Origin: Ascoidea asiatica | Taxonomy: Eukaryota > Ascomycota > Saccharomycetes > Ascoideales > Ascoideaceae | Assembly: GCA_001600695.1 (NCBI GenBank) | Contig: BCKQ01000003.1 | Location: 1,401,934 to 1,465,933 of the forward strand | DNA length: 64,000 nt | Reading direction: 5' to 3' | Part shown: one piece after another, positions 21,678 to 33,379 of the stretch | Layout of the letters: every line of letters starts with the position of its first letter | Position numbering within the stretch: the stretch's first letter is position 1 | Made by a program: the position numbers and the translations under genes | Notes under the pieces: model-generated | The model's database searches: none | What the model was told of the DNA's origin: nothing | The model's input: only the letters and a program-made list of their open reading frames with translations

Positions 21678-22729
21678 AAGTAACAGCTCTAAGCTAAAAA
21701 TATTTAAAGATGAAAATGTTTTTGTTTTGAATCTTTGAATGTTAATTATTTAGTTCAATTTTACCGTATAACGTTGATAACTAAAAGCCATCTGTAATAT
21801 AAAATTCAGCAAACAACACTGTTGAACTATAAAATATATTTTTTATTTCAAACTGAAAAACCAAAATAATCTATGTTTCAAAATGTAGGATCCTAACGCA
21901 AAGGACTATGATAAAGAAATTTACCACTCTTGATTCAATCACGCTCCCAGCAATGCTGAGTCAATTCATTAAACTAATGATGCCATATGAGCAAATTTAT
22001 CAAATTCGTTTTATTAGATAAATTTTAAAGTATGAAAATGAAAGTTATCTAATAAACAGCATACTACTACAACTCACAATCCTTTAAAAGATCATCAGAA
22101 ATTTCAAAATCATTTTAGATAGTATAAATGTTATGAAAAATTAACCACTTCAATGAGAATGGATTTATGTCTGGCATTATAGACGGTTATAACTGCTCTG
22201 AAGTAGATGATGAGCCAGCCATTACAAATAAAAGTATTTTCAGTTTATCGAAATTGTGTTTATTATTTAGCTGCGCTTTCAAACTAAACATTTATACTTC
22301 ACTACCATATCGAGAGCTAAAACGGGAAGCAATTAGAAATTATTGTAACCGTCAATGCAATGGTGAGAATTTAATTTATTTTTATCTTTAAAATAAATTT
22401 TCTTAATAGCAAAATTGTCAAGACTGTTTTGATAATAGTTTGCATACTACTTATTGTTTATATATACTTCATAATCGAGCAGAAAATATCATTGTTAATT
22501 TAACCAAAAAACAAGCAAATCAAATCAATCAATATTTTCAAACAATTTTTATTCTAAAATTTCTTAAAGCTAAATATAGAAAATAGGAAACAACCTATAA
22601 TAAATTTTTCGCAATTTTAATAATTAATGAGAAAGACTTATTTGTAAATCTTACCTGAACAATCTTTTATACTTTTAAAACAAAGGGTTGTTGACTATCA
22701 ACAAAATGAATATCAATCAAATTTTTTAA

Positions 22730-23670
22730 GAAGAAAAAATAACAATAACAATAAAAATAAAGATAATTGTAGAGACAATAATAGATTCAATAAAAGTTAA
22801 AGGGGAAATAGAAAACAAAATCAATATAATGAAAATCGAAAAAGTTCTAATTCAACTTCTATTGATAATTCTGTTCATACTTATAATACAAGAGGTGGTT
22901 GTAGAGGAAGAGGTTTATCTTTAATAAGAACCGGTCGTAGATTCGATAGAGATTTTTAAAACAGATCATCAGCAAGAAATAATTAAAATAATAATAATTC
23001 TGAAAATACTCGCAATTAACCTTGTTTATCAAATTCTAATGAAGATTCTTCTCAACCTGCAATATATTATGATTCATTCGATCAATATGCTGATCAACAA
23101 TAATAACCTCGTTCCACCACCAAGTTAAATTTTATTTCAAATTCTACAAATTCTACAACTCTAAAAAATAACTTAAAAAATAATTCAACTATTACAAATT
23201 TTTCTAATTTTTCTCAAATCCTTTTATCAAATAATAATTCAAATAATAATAACAATACAATTTCGTTAGATCCTAGTAGGGAATATCATAAAATTAAATT
23301 TCTAGTTGATTGTAAAGCCTATATAAGTACAATTTGCGGCACTGATTTATTAAAGTCATGTATAATTCATAAAAGTGATACAGATCCATTCAAACTACTT
23401 ATGGAAAATAAAACTACAAGGGAATTTTCAACTTTTTTATCAATCAAATGTTTTTTTCAACGCAACTCCTTTGCAAATTAAATTTATTTATCATCCTTCA
23501 TTTCAAAACTTATTAAGTACCAAATATTTAAATTATGAAAATTTGAATGCTACTTTTATCAAAGATAATCAATTAATCTTAACTCATGAAAATTCTCTAT
23601 TCAAAATTGATTCAAATTATTTAACTGTTTTATTACCAAAATCTTTTAAATCTTCTAATTTTTTTTAAAA
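22730..23670 (+). pseudogene. Gag 3' part and protease remnant of the nested copia element
   Basis: Translation in one frame, ignoring several stops, gives an Asn-rich gag end with an RGG-like patch (RGGCRGRGLSLIRTGR near 22,890-22,940). A retropepsin-like segment, FLVDCKAYISTICGTDLL, follows at about 23,300-23,355, where the catalytic D-T/S-G is degraded to D-C-K. After that comes an open stretch at 23375-23668. I infer the functions from motif order; the gene is certainly dead. Confidence 0.65.
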
Positions 23671-24129
23671 TAATTTATTTATCAATTCTATTAAATCAAC
23701 TTTCCAAATAAATAACTCTAATATTAATAATAATAATCTCTCAACATTTAATTTTCTTAAAAAGAAATCAAAAGATGACATTTCAAAATATTTCACCAAT
23801 ATTTGGGTCATATTTCAGCTACAAAATTCAAATTTTAAATCTTATAATCAGATTCCTGACCGGATACCCAATATAAATAATAATAATATACATTGTACTA
23901 CAAGCAATATAGATTCAAGTAATTTACTATTTAAAAAGAATAAAAATCATAGAGATTCAATTAATAATAATATAAGATCCATTGGATTCGATGTACTCGT
24001 TTCAACATAAATCAGTATCAAATAATAAATATGCACTAATTATTAGTGAATTATCAAGTAAATATATATTGATTTCAATCAGAATAAAAATAAATTTCAT
24101 CAAACAATGTTAATTTTTTAAATCTAATT

Positions 24130-24702
24130 GATAAAGCTAATCCAAATCAATGACCTATTCAAATTACAAGTGATAGAGCACCAGAAGTTTGTAATAATCA
24201 AATGATTTCAGCTATTCAAGGTGGTGGTAATTTATTGAATATTAGTCCTGGATATGAATTTGGGACAAATGCCGCAATTGAATCAAAAATCAATCAAATT
24301 CTTCGTGTTAGTCGTAAATTCTTAATAGATGCACATTCAGAAGTATTTTGGCATAGTTCAGAAGCAGAGTTACTTGCTTTGTATTGTTCAATTAATTTAA
24401 CTTTATATTATTACAATTTATTCAATGCAATGAAAACTCCAATTAAAAGTATTATAATTTATATTGGTAATCAATCACTTAAAACATTGATTACTAAAGA
24501 TACAAATAACTTAATAAAATTTAATTAATATTCTCTAAATAAAAATATTAAATTACGAAAGGAATTATCAAAACCACATTTTATTATCAAATATGTTCAA
24601 AGTGTATCTAATACAGCAGACATTAATACTAAACCCATAGGTAATCATGATAAATATCCACAGCTTATGTTATCTCCTGTCAATTTACCATTTATACCAT
24701 GA
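24130..24702 (+). pseudogene. Copia RNase H remnant
   Basis: The frame 24202-24528 contains FWHSSEAELLALYCSINLTL, the copia RNase H active-site block. After one in-frame TAA it continues to 24702 with LRKELSKPHFIIKYVQS and SNTADINTKPIGNHDKY, the family's C-terminal signature. Apart from that stop this part is well kept. It is the 3' end of pol. Confidence 0.85.
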
Positions 24703-24916
24703 AACGATCAACCCTATACTAACGTTTATTCGTATTTCAATTTTATTTAATTTTTATTTTATTTCAAATTTTTCAAATTGTTCAGTTTTTTTTTTTTAAC
24801 TTTTTAAGCTTATTATTGTTAAGCAAACTATTATTATTACAAATTATACTACTATTATTAAAAATTACTATATTGTTACAGTATAATATTAAAATATACT
24901 TATTAATAAATTACTA

Positions 24917-25248
24917 ATTTAAAGCTTAATGCTGATGATCTGATTCAATTATGCACATGTGAAATATTTAAGGCCTAATGCTAAGTTCCGAATTTAATCT
25001 ATTTAATAATTATCACTAATCATGTTGTTTTCTTATTTAAAATTTAATCAAAGCTTCATGCTATTAACAAATTTGAATAATTAAAGCGTATGCTAGTTTA
25101 AAATACTATTATTAAACGCTATATGCTATATAATTCAAAGCTTTATGCTACATTATTTAAAGCTATAGGCTATATTACTGAAAGCTTTACGCTATTTTAT
25201 TTAAACCTTTATGCTAAATTATGAAAAGCTTTATGCTAAATTATTTTA
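24917..25248 (+). repeat. Degenerate tandem repeat between pol and the 3' LTR
   Basis: About ten units carry the core AAAGCTTTATGCTA. The last six recur about every 22 bp with consensus AAAGCTTTATGCTAAATTATT. Each core is itself a small dyad (AGC-TTTAT-GCT). It lies in the 3' untranslated part of the nested retrotransposon. Confidence 0.8.
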
Positions 25249-25666
25249 AAAAAAAAAACAAAAGTTGAGCTTTTTCATGATAATAATTACCAATAAAATA
25301 ACTTTTACTAATATGATAACTATGAGTTTTTCAAGTTATTATCAGCTGTGTGTTCTGCGGACTGATCATTATACTATTAAGTACTTTTCAAGATTCTATT
25401 TTCAATATTCATCTAAATATTTTTCAAAAAAAAAAAAAATATTTTTCTTTTTTTCTCAATTTTGTTTTTAATTTTTTACTGATTTTCCATTATTTAAAGA
25501 CTTGAATAGTTCAATGATGAACTATAGTAAGTATTAGATAGTCTTATTTCAATAGATTAACACATCTAATATTCAAGTTTTTTTATTTAAATTTATTCAA
25601 TTTTTCAAATATTTTGTTTTTTTTCTTCAAATTTGGTTCATATATAGATGTCCAAATCAGGTGGTA

Positions 25667-25935
25667 TGTGGAAACATTGGCCTTTCTAATACATACAGTT
25701 GTTTCATCCTGATGTATCCTGAATTGTTAGACATGACTCATCCAGTGAATTGTTTTCCTGGTTTAATACTTAAGGAGTACAATTCCCTCCTCTTGAGTAA
25801 TCTCTGGAGTTTGGATAGCCATCATTCATACAGACCTTTCAGGATCACATTGGTTCCACTTTAAAACCTCTTGTCCTCATAGTCTTTGTATTAAGTAATG
25901 AATTACAAAATAAAGGCAGCACAACGGTTTTACTA
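25667..25935 (+). repeat. 3' LTR of the nested copia element
   Basis: Matches the 5' LTR at 21411-21677. It is followed by GAGCT (25936-25940), duplicating the bases just before the 5' LTR. Confidence 0.93.
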
Positions 25936-26299
25936 GAGCTTATAGCTCCACTTATTTATTAACAGACGTTACTTTCCCACTTAAATTCAGGTATGCACAA
26001 AACTAAAATTTACTAATTTTTTTCTGTGTCCCAGAGTTAAGTGAAATTTGTCCTGTTATTTTTTTAAAAATTTAGGACGTCATTTAAGCGGAGGCCTAAT
26101 AGTCAGACCCTTAGGATTCCATTTAAAAACAAAATACATGTGCAAAAATGCCTTAGTACTGTGTACTAATAAAGTTACTACAGATATTGACTTTTTTAAA
26201 AAAATAATATTTATTAAGAATAAAGAATTGCTGATGATAAAAATCTAAAACTAAAGTTGAAATAAAAAGAAGATATTTGGGGCGTATTTGTATAAAAAA

Positions 26300-26408
26300 T
26301 AATGTAGTATATAGTAATAAATAGTAATTAATAGTATAAATAATAATAATAGTAATAAATAGTAATAAATAGTAATAAATAGAAATAAATAATAATAAAT
26401 AAAAAAAT
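26300..26408. repeat. AT minisatellite
   Basis: Imperfect tandem copies of AGTAATAAAT and shorter AAT variants. It is simple-sequence DNA; the open frame across it (26153-26419 minus) is a by-product. Confidence 0.8.
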
Positions 26409-26429
26409 AAGTAGAACAAATATAGAAAA

Positions 26430-27130
26430 TTAAGTTAATTTAGCCTAATAAGATCTTCAGCATCAGATTCCGATGAAACTTCAATTACTAAATGAAATTT
26501 AGGAAATATCTTTTCAAACATTGCATTCAACACGGAAAATGTGTAAAACATTATCAGGGTAATTTGTTGGATCAATTACAATTTTTCCAATTCAGGATTT
26601 GGCTTTCCTATAGTGAATTTTATTATTTGAATTTTTGAATAATCTAAAGCGGGTTAGACGGTTGAGGGATCTGACTTTTTCCGGAAGCTGATTTTTGACA
26701 ATATTATAAATTGATGACGTTATACCTTTTTGAGTAATAATTTCTAGTTTCATTGTTCGGGTTTCAAGATTATTGAGTTTTTGATGATGAGCAATGACAA
26801 GCTGAATTTGAGATTGATTACGTAAGTTATATTTATCTGGTTCTAGGATAACTTGAAAAATAATTATGGAAATTTCTTTTTGAAAATTTAGTTGATATTT
26901 ATTGATTGGAAATAAAATTGAATGTATTATAAAAATAAAATTTGTTGATTGAATATGACTATCGAAAGGTAAATTAATAATTGAATCCTAATTGATAGGT
27001 TTAAGGGTCTCAATTTTAGAGGACTGAATTGATTTAATTTTAGTACAGAATTTAAACACTTTAATAAAACCTGATTTTCTCCTATATATGAAAGTGTTCT
27101 ATATTTATATGAAACTAATAATGCCGCTTT
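26430..27130 (-). pseudogene. Unidentified decayed coding region
   Basis: The minus strand reads open for about 140 residues from roughly 27,000 to 26,600, after which stops and frame shifts appear. The motifs include DKYNLRNQSQIQLVIAHHQK and KNQLPEKVRSLNRLTRFRLF. Upstream (27,130-27,000) another minus frame, YKYRTLSYIGENQVLLKCLN, is also open. I do not recognise the family. It may be an old transposon gene or a host pseudogene. Confidence 0.4.
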
Positions 27131-28154
27131 GGAAAAATAAAATGTGATATGGAAGTGATTGGCGCTTGCTTTACCGCAATTAAGAAATATGGCGTTAGTT
27201 CAACGAGANGAGCTATTAACTGTAGTGCCATTAAGATATAAATGTTAATTTGAGTTTTAGGAATAATATTTAACTATTTTAAGAATTGTTTCTATACTTG
27301 AATAACAAAGGCTAAAGTTGATGATGTAATTGTTCAATTCTTTGTCATTTCGAAAAGGATTTACTGATAATAATAAAATTAAAGACGATAAAAATAAACT
27401 AAACATTTTAGAGAACATTTGAACTTAAAGACGCATTTGAAAAGTTGAAATTCCTAAAAAAGTGTATCCAGAAAATAAATTGATAGAAAAGCTTATAAAA
27501 GACTAAAAAGGAAACACGGAAACAATGTTCGATAAAAAAAAGATTCAAAACTTCTGCAAAAATACTAAAAATAATAAGAGAAATAAAGATCATAAAATAA
27601 AAACAGGGGAGGTAACTATTTAATAAAAAGAATAGCAAATCTTATAAAAATTATCCTAATTCAGTATTGTAGTTAGTGAGGTCAGAAAGAATCGAAGACC
27701 CATTTGTTTCACCAGTACTGAAAACTATTATAACATTTAATATATTTACCAGGGTTTGTATTTTTTTAACAGCAACCTGACCCTATGAGTATCAATAAAT
27801 ACACTAATCCCTTTAGGGTAAGTGAAGTGATAAGGGCAAAATTGTCTGTGGGGAATAACCGACCATTTTATTATTGGGAAATTTTATTTGTCAAAGAGCT
27901 AATTAATCTCCCAAGTTTAGAACTCAAAATTTGCTAGATTCTTACACTAGGAAATGCATGACGATATTTACAATTCTGCTGAAGCTGAACAAAAAATATA
28001 CACGTACACACAGTATCGTATGCAAGCCTTGAAGGCCAGTAATATCAAAACCCCTTGCTTATCCATAGCTGTTTACATATATATACGTTGGGCGCAATTC
28101 AGATTGGGCTTGCATTGTAGACGAAACCTATGTGTCAAGTTTTATTTCTGTTCA
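27131..28154. other. Gene-free stretch of the repeat-rich region
   Basis: It contains short Lys-rich or hydrophobic open frames (27408-27638 minus, 27954-28205 plus) without recognisable domains, and the first ambiguous base (27209). I see no functional gene. Confidence 0.5.
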
Positions 28155-29130
28155 AATATTAGAGAACTATATATGGTAGTAAACATATTGGTAGTAACCC
28201 CGTAGGTGATGAACGGCAAAAAGACACTTAAATACAGTAAAGGTAACACTGTCGCGCCTTATACAATAGTATTTATACAATATCTACAATTAAGAATAGA
28301 GACGCATAAATAATCAAAAATATGCATATCATTCCATAAAGTGGCATCAGACTCCAATCATAATACATCCATTCACATGCCGTCGCATGCCGATCTGTGC
28401 AGTTACACAGTTAGCAAACTCTTAAGTGATATTCTACTAGCAAAGGAAAGCACCTTTATACGCCACGTATAGCGTCCAAAGAAGAAAAGTCCTTGAAATT
28501 AGTATCAGCAATAGCAAAACCCTTAACAGAATATTGAAACTAATACACTCAGTGGCACAAGAATAAAAGAGGAGTTAGGATTTAGGCCCTATCTTGCGAG
28601 ATGTTAAACCGAAAAGATCAACTGGATCCAGACGGGACCTCTTCTGGATGCTTGAATTGGCAAGCCCTGTTTCATATAAGATGAGGTATAATTCTCACTC
28701 CGTCTAGCGAATTTCTCCGGAATAAACATGATACTAGTGGCTCTAGTCCCGTAAGAATAGATTCCGAGTCCCGCCTTCAGGATTAAAGATTTTTCCGGCC
28801 AATATGTTCTGCGTCTAGCCCGCTAGATGGTGGGCTGATTGGTTTACTATGGTAATGTTGAAATGTACATTTTGATTANTGTTNAATCAANTTCTCAACT
28901 CGTTTTACAATTAAAGTTGTTTCCCACGGTGATTCTACGAAGGGATTCTGCCACTTTCTGGGAGTGTCCGCAAATTCCCGAAGGGGCTCCGGGACGAGCA
29001 GCAATCCTGAATTAATATAAAAGAATTTGATTTCCTCTTATTTTTAAATATAATTTATTTAGTTTTCTTTTTGGATCATTGAATCATAGGAGTAAATTGA
29101 TTCATACTTAGCTTGTAGTAAGTAAACTTT
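28155..29130 (+). repeat. Long dispersed repeat, copy A (LTR-like)
   Basis: About 950 bp that aligns at moderate identity with 31765-32745 (for example GGTGATGAACGGCAAAAAGACACTTAAATA versus GGTGCTGAACGGCTAAAAGACACTTAAATA, and a shared AATATAA...TTTGAT-like block near the right end). An inverted third copy lies near 37 kb. An AATATAAAAG box about 110 bp from the right end suits an LTR promoter. Copy A lies just upstream of gag remains in the same orientation, so it may be the 5' LTR of that relic. Exact ends are uncertain. Confidence 0.65.
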
Positions 29131-29564
29131 ATATATTCGTTAAAATGAATGAAAATTCACAATTTTTTCAATATATCACAACCGNTGGGGGGAGGGGTAT
29201 TTTGCTTAGCCGATGATGGTCTGCCTACTTTAAGCGGCTTCTGAAGTTCAACTCAAGTACTGGTCACTTTTTGTAGAGGTAATTCATAATTTCGCTAAAA
29301 TTGGTTTCATTTATTTTAGGTGTTCTTTTTGTCNNTTCACCAGGACTTATTAACACTTTGTTTTTATTTCTTTTTTGCTTATTAGAACAATCTTTCAAGT
29401 ATGTTTCGTGAGTTTAAATGCTATATTAGATTTTTAATATCCGATGTATGTCTTGTCACTTGTTTTCCTCTCCGGTTGCNCGTTTTCCGTTGTTGTCAGA
29501 AATTTGAAAATAATTTTTTTTCTGATTTATTTTTCTTTTCCTAAATCATTAACATAACTTTAAT

Positions 29565-30770
29565 TAAAAATGTTTCCTCCACCTACTTAATTTCAAGTAA
29601 CTAAAGTTGAAGGTAACTTTAGTACCTCATTTGGTAGACAATCGGAAGAATAAATGATGACGAAAGGATTAATCCCAAAACGTTGGGGAAAAACTAAACA
29701 TGATTTACCACTACAAATTAAAAAGAAAGTTGAAAATTTGCTCGCACTAAGTTGTAGAGACCCATATGTGTATCAAACATATGACTCATCAAAAGACAAT
29801 TGAGTTACAAAATTATTAAGGCATAAACCGAGTGGTTTAACTTTTAGAGTTGGTCAGAGCTTGCTACTAGGTTATGATGTTATTTTTAACTCTCAAAATA
29901 TACGCCGGTGCCACTGATGAACTAGAAGTACGAAGAAAAAATTAAGAGTAGTTGAGATTTCAATTAACGAGAAGCATTAGTTGTCCTATGTATCGAAAAT
30001 TAAACAAATATGTCTGTTTTTGTCTTCTATGTTTTTTGTTTTATATAGTTTTGAAATTATCGAGTTTCACATTTACTATTGTAGATATATCAATACATAA
30101 TATTGATTAATAATGTACTTGATCTAATTAATCAATTTTTACATTACCCTTNCAATTTCTTCCCCTAAAAAGTAGTTTCCTTATCCAATATCTCCTTAGA
30201 NTCCCATACGGTAGCGCTGCAGGTGCCACTCAAGCATCGTATGTCTTAAACNCCGTCAATAATCTTCCTGTTTCTACTTCTAATGCAGGTGTTAAAGGCG
30301 ATATAGTTAAGAGTTTTAATTTAGTAATTAATTTTGGAAAATTAATTGCTTTTTGGAATACTTAACCTGCTTAAGTCGCTTAGTAAAGAAATTAGAGAAA
30401 AATAATTTTATAATTACTCTGTTAGATTTAGGTGATGTTGTGGATCCAGCTGTCACAGAAGGAAATATTTCAGCTTAGGATAATACTTATTTTAATTATA
30501 GTTTAAACCTAGTAGTTGGTGGTAAGAATACAAGGTCTTTAAAGATTGTGAATACTGCCCGGGAAAAACTGAAATCTCTAGATTTAATTATNGGAACTGT
30601 TACACATGAAACGTAGTTACATTCCATATGACCAAAAATAAATTGGTTTAGGAACATCCGCTGTGAACCTACTAAAAAATTAGCGGTATTGTTTAAGACT
30701 ATGATAGAGGTTGTGGTAGGATGGATAAATGCTTTAGTTCACGTAAATTTTAAATGGTCTCACAGGTTCT
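29565..30770 (+). pseudogene. Gag-like remnant of the plus-strand copia relic
   Basis: It begins with an ATG (MFPPPT at 29570) and gives discontinuous open pieces such as GLIPKRWGKTKHDLPLQIKK and LVVGGKNTRSLKIVNTAREK. Stops, frame shifts and four ambiguous bases separate them. Its position between repeat A and the protease remnant is the main reason for calling it gag; no diagnostic motif survives. Confidence 0.5.
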
Positions 30771-31760
30771 TTGAAACAAAATGCAACAACGTTTATTACT
30801 TTAGATAATGTTCCAACATTAGGGGAATTAATAAAGAGTTTGGGGACTATTGGCGCAGTTAGTGGTAATTCCAGTATGCATTCTATTTCTTGCAATACGT
30901 TCGGAACTGATAAGAAGAAAGACAAAGGTGATAAAACAAAGTCTGAAATGAATATTTCCAGTTTATATTCCAAGAATAAAAATCATGTTAAATATCACTG
31001 CTTTAAATTAAAGAAAGACAAATCTGTAGGTGATCAGAGTAATGATGATTCTGGTAGGGTAAATTCATTATTGGGTAATGCGGGCCTAGACACATTGAAC
31101 ACTCTTACTATTAGTTTAGTTAATTTTAATAACACTCATTTCTCTAACAAAGTAAAGTTAGATTCTGGTACAAATGTTTGTCTTACAGCTTACTTGGAAG
31201 TTTTTCATAACAATGAAGTCTTTAAACATTCCAGCCTTAAATGCGAAGGTCTTGGTGGTGAGCAATTTAAACCACGAGGAAATGGAAAATTCATTCTAAG
31301 ACTAAAAAATCAAATAAACAAACTTGCAGTTTTATATGTGCCTGATATTTCCAAAACAATTTTATCAGTCACTGTTATGAAAAAGGGAAATATTCCTCCA
31401 AATTTCAATTCAGAAATAATGGAATATAAATATAATACAAATAATTTTCTTGTTATTGACAAAATTCCATAGTTAGAAAAAATGTATGGGATTAAAAATT
31501 ATAAAAGTACTAATAGAATAAAAGTTATAGGAGCTAGATTACATGAAAAACTCGGCAATACATCCACGGTAAGATTAAAATCTAGCTACAAAATATGGTG
31601 CAATAACAATTCAAAGTGACAATGAAACAGCTGATGATGCTACCTCTGATACTTGTAAAATAGGAAAATTAACAAACTTGCTTAAAGAGTAAGTAATTAC
31701 TGTATTCAAAATTTAAATATGTAGGAAGTAGTAGAAATGGATTTTATTAGCCCTTTTTTT
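30771..31760 (+). pseudogene. Copia protease and pre-integrase remnant
   Basis: The frame 30771-31472 is open for 233 residues and contains the retropepsin motif KVKLDSGTNVCLTAYLEVF (D-S-G-T). Downstream is the fold's second half, GNGKFILRLKNQINKLAVLYVPDIS, as in Ty1/copia polyproteins. After stops, the GAG-pre-integrase motif RLHEKLGNTSTVRLKSSY appears at about 31,534-31,590. A CKIGKLTNLL-like zinc-site remnant follows, then the start of the integrase core (VEMDFISPFF, about 31,731-31,763), where the repeat insertion interrupts it. Confidence 0.8.
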
Positions 31761-31764
31761 CAAA

Positions 31765-32745
31765 TAGTAGAGATCTAAATAGGGTAGAAAACAAAGTGGT
31801 ACTCACACCTTAGGTGCTGAACGGCTAAAAGACACTTAAATATAGTATAGTTAACACAGTCATGTAAATACAATAATATTTATACAATATCCACAATTAA
31901 GAATAAAGATGCACATATAATCACAAATATTCATAGCCTTGCCTAAGTTGCATCAGGCAGCATTCATAATACATATATTTACAAGCGGACGCATGCGGAT
32001 CTCTACATGTAGACAGCTAGCAGAACCTCAAGTTATATTCTACTGACATAGCATAGCAGCTCCGCATTTCGGTCAGGTAGAGCGTACAAATTAGAAAAGA
32101 CCTTGAGATTGGTACCAGTAATAGTCGAAAAGCCCTTAGGACCATATTAAAGGGAATCCACTCCGTAAGGATAGCATAAATGATCAGTCCGGATTTAGCC
32201 TATCTCCTGATAGATGTTAAACCCGAAATGCCCACCGGATCCAAACGGGACTCTGTCTAGATGGTTGAATTGCTCAACCCTGGTTTGATGTAAGATAATA
32301 ATTATTACTGTATAGGCCGACTTGTGTCGGAACCAAGAGGAGTTTCGTGGGGATAGTCTCCTAAGAGTGTATCGCTTAATCCGGTTTCCGGAGTTAATAT
32401 TATTCCCATAAATAGCTCCCGTCTGTACGTCACTGGCAGGTTGGCTAATTGCTGAACCGTGGTAAAACTTAATAAGAATTTCAATTGATAATTAATCAAA
32501 TTTTGAAACCTTTTTATATGGTAAGCTTAATTCCGAGCCAGATTCTACCAGTAATTGTAGCATTTTCGGCAATTGCTGAAAAATTCCGATGGGTGTTCCG
32601 GAAGCATATAGGAATGCGGAACTAATATAATAACAATAGATTTGATCTTATTTTTTTAAATTATTTGATTTAATTTTCTGTTTAGATCATCTATTGCGAC
32701 GAGTTTAATGACTAATACATATAAAGTAGAATTTTTATAGTGGAT
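31765..32745 (+). repeat. Long dispersed repeat, copy B, inserted in the integrase
   Basis: It aligns with copy A (28155-29130). Integrase homology stops just before it (DFISPFF) and resumes just after it (VVTDKKTSFTSTHFLISKSE), so B is an insertion of about 1 kb. AGTAG occurs at both borders (left near 31,765, right near 32,772) and may be the target duplication. Confidence 0.7.
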
Positions 32746-32757
32746 TTTGTAAAATGA

Positions 32758-33340
32758 ATGCAAATGCACCGGAGTAGTAGCTTTCAACCAAAATTTGCTA
32801 AGGTAGTTACGGATAAAAAAACTAGTTTTACAAGTACGCATTTTCTCATATCAAAAAGTGAGGTATTAAATAAAATTATTGAATTTAAAGAGTTTGTTGA
32901 AAGACAATTTCACTCAAAAACTAAACAACTATTTTTATATAATAGTCGTGAATTCAAAAATAACGAATTTTTACAGTTCTTTGAGAAGTTTGCTGTTAAA
33001 CTTATGTATAGTTTCCCTTATTCAACACCTGCAAATGGTAGTGCTGAGACATCTAATAGATTTTTAATAAAAATTGCTAGGACTTTAATGGAAATTCTTC
33101 ATTACCTAAAATTTAGGCTTATTCTGTTTAGGAATTGCGACACGAATTGGTTACTAATATGTACAATACCTTAATCACAAGTGGCGGATATCATCGTGTT
33201 ACCCGGAAGGTACTTGATGCTAATAAGGTTATTCCTTTATGTTCTAATGTTTATATTAAATTACTACCAGTTGAGTGGAAAGTTGCAGAAAAAAAGATTG
33301 ATGGAGTTTACTTAATGACGTTTACCAATTAATATGGTCA
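32758..33340 (+). pseudogene. Copia integrase core remnant
   Basis: Frame 32758-33174 contains KSEVLNKIIEFKEFVERQF, then LYNSREFKNNEFLQFF (corresponding to the copia D-N-G-E-F block, with the Asp and Gly lost). PYSTPANGSAETSNR follows, matching the canonical PYTPQQNGVAERKNR and retaining the catalytic Glu. It then shifts frame into 33135-33332. The missing Asp means it is inactive. Confidence 0.85.
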
Positions 33341-33379
33341 CATTGTTTAGATCCAACCAATGGATAAAAGTATTGGCAC

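Larger units (their letters stand above)
21411..25935 (+). mobile_element. Degenerate Ty1/copia-type LTR retrotransposon nested in the MITE
   Basis: The 4,525-bp element is bounded by direct LTRs (267 and 269 bp) beginning TGTGGAAACAT and ending GGTTTTACTA. The 5-bp target duplication GAGCT is present at both sides (21406-21410 and 25936-25940). The interior keeps, in plus orientation, an Arg/Gly/Asn-rich gag end, a retropepsin-like motif and an RNase H domain. Integrase and most of the reverse transcriptase are missing, so it is internally deleted as well as full of stops. The order protease then RNase H, and the copia-type RNase H motifs (SSEAELLALYC, ADINTKP), place it in Ty1/copia (Pseudoviridae). 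Confidence 0.88.
21292..26158 (+). mobile_element. MITE-like TIR element, split by an LTR retrotransposon
   Basis: The left end TACTAGAGCAATTTTGCACA (21292) is an imperfect inverted copy of the right end TGTGCAAAAATGCCTTAGTA (ending 26158), matching at about 16 of 20 positions. Without the inserted retrotransposon (21411-25935 plus one copy of its 5-bp target duplication) the element is about 335 bp. It then resembles, in inverted orientation, the intact 312-bp element at 48533-48844. Both begin and end with TA, which suggests a TA target duplication of the Tc1/mariner type. It has no coding capacity. Inside is the palindrome ATAAGTGGAGCT/AGCTCCACTTAT, at which the retrotransposon inserted. 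Confidence 0.85.
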
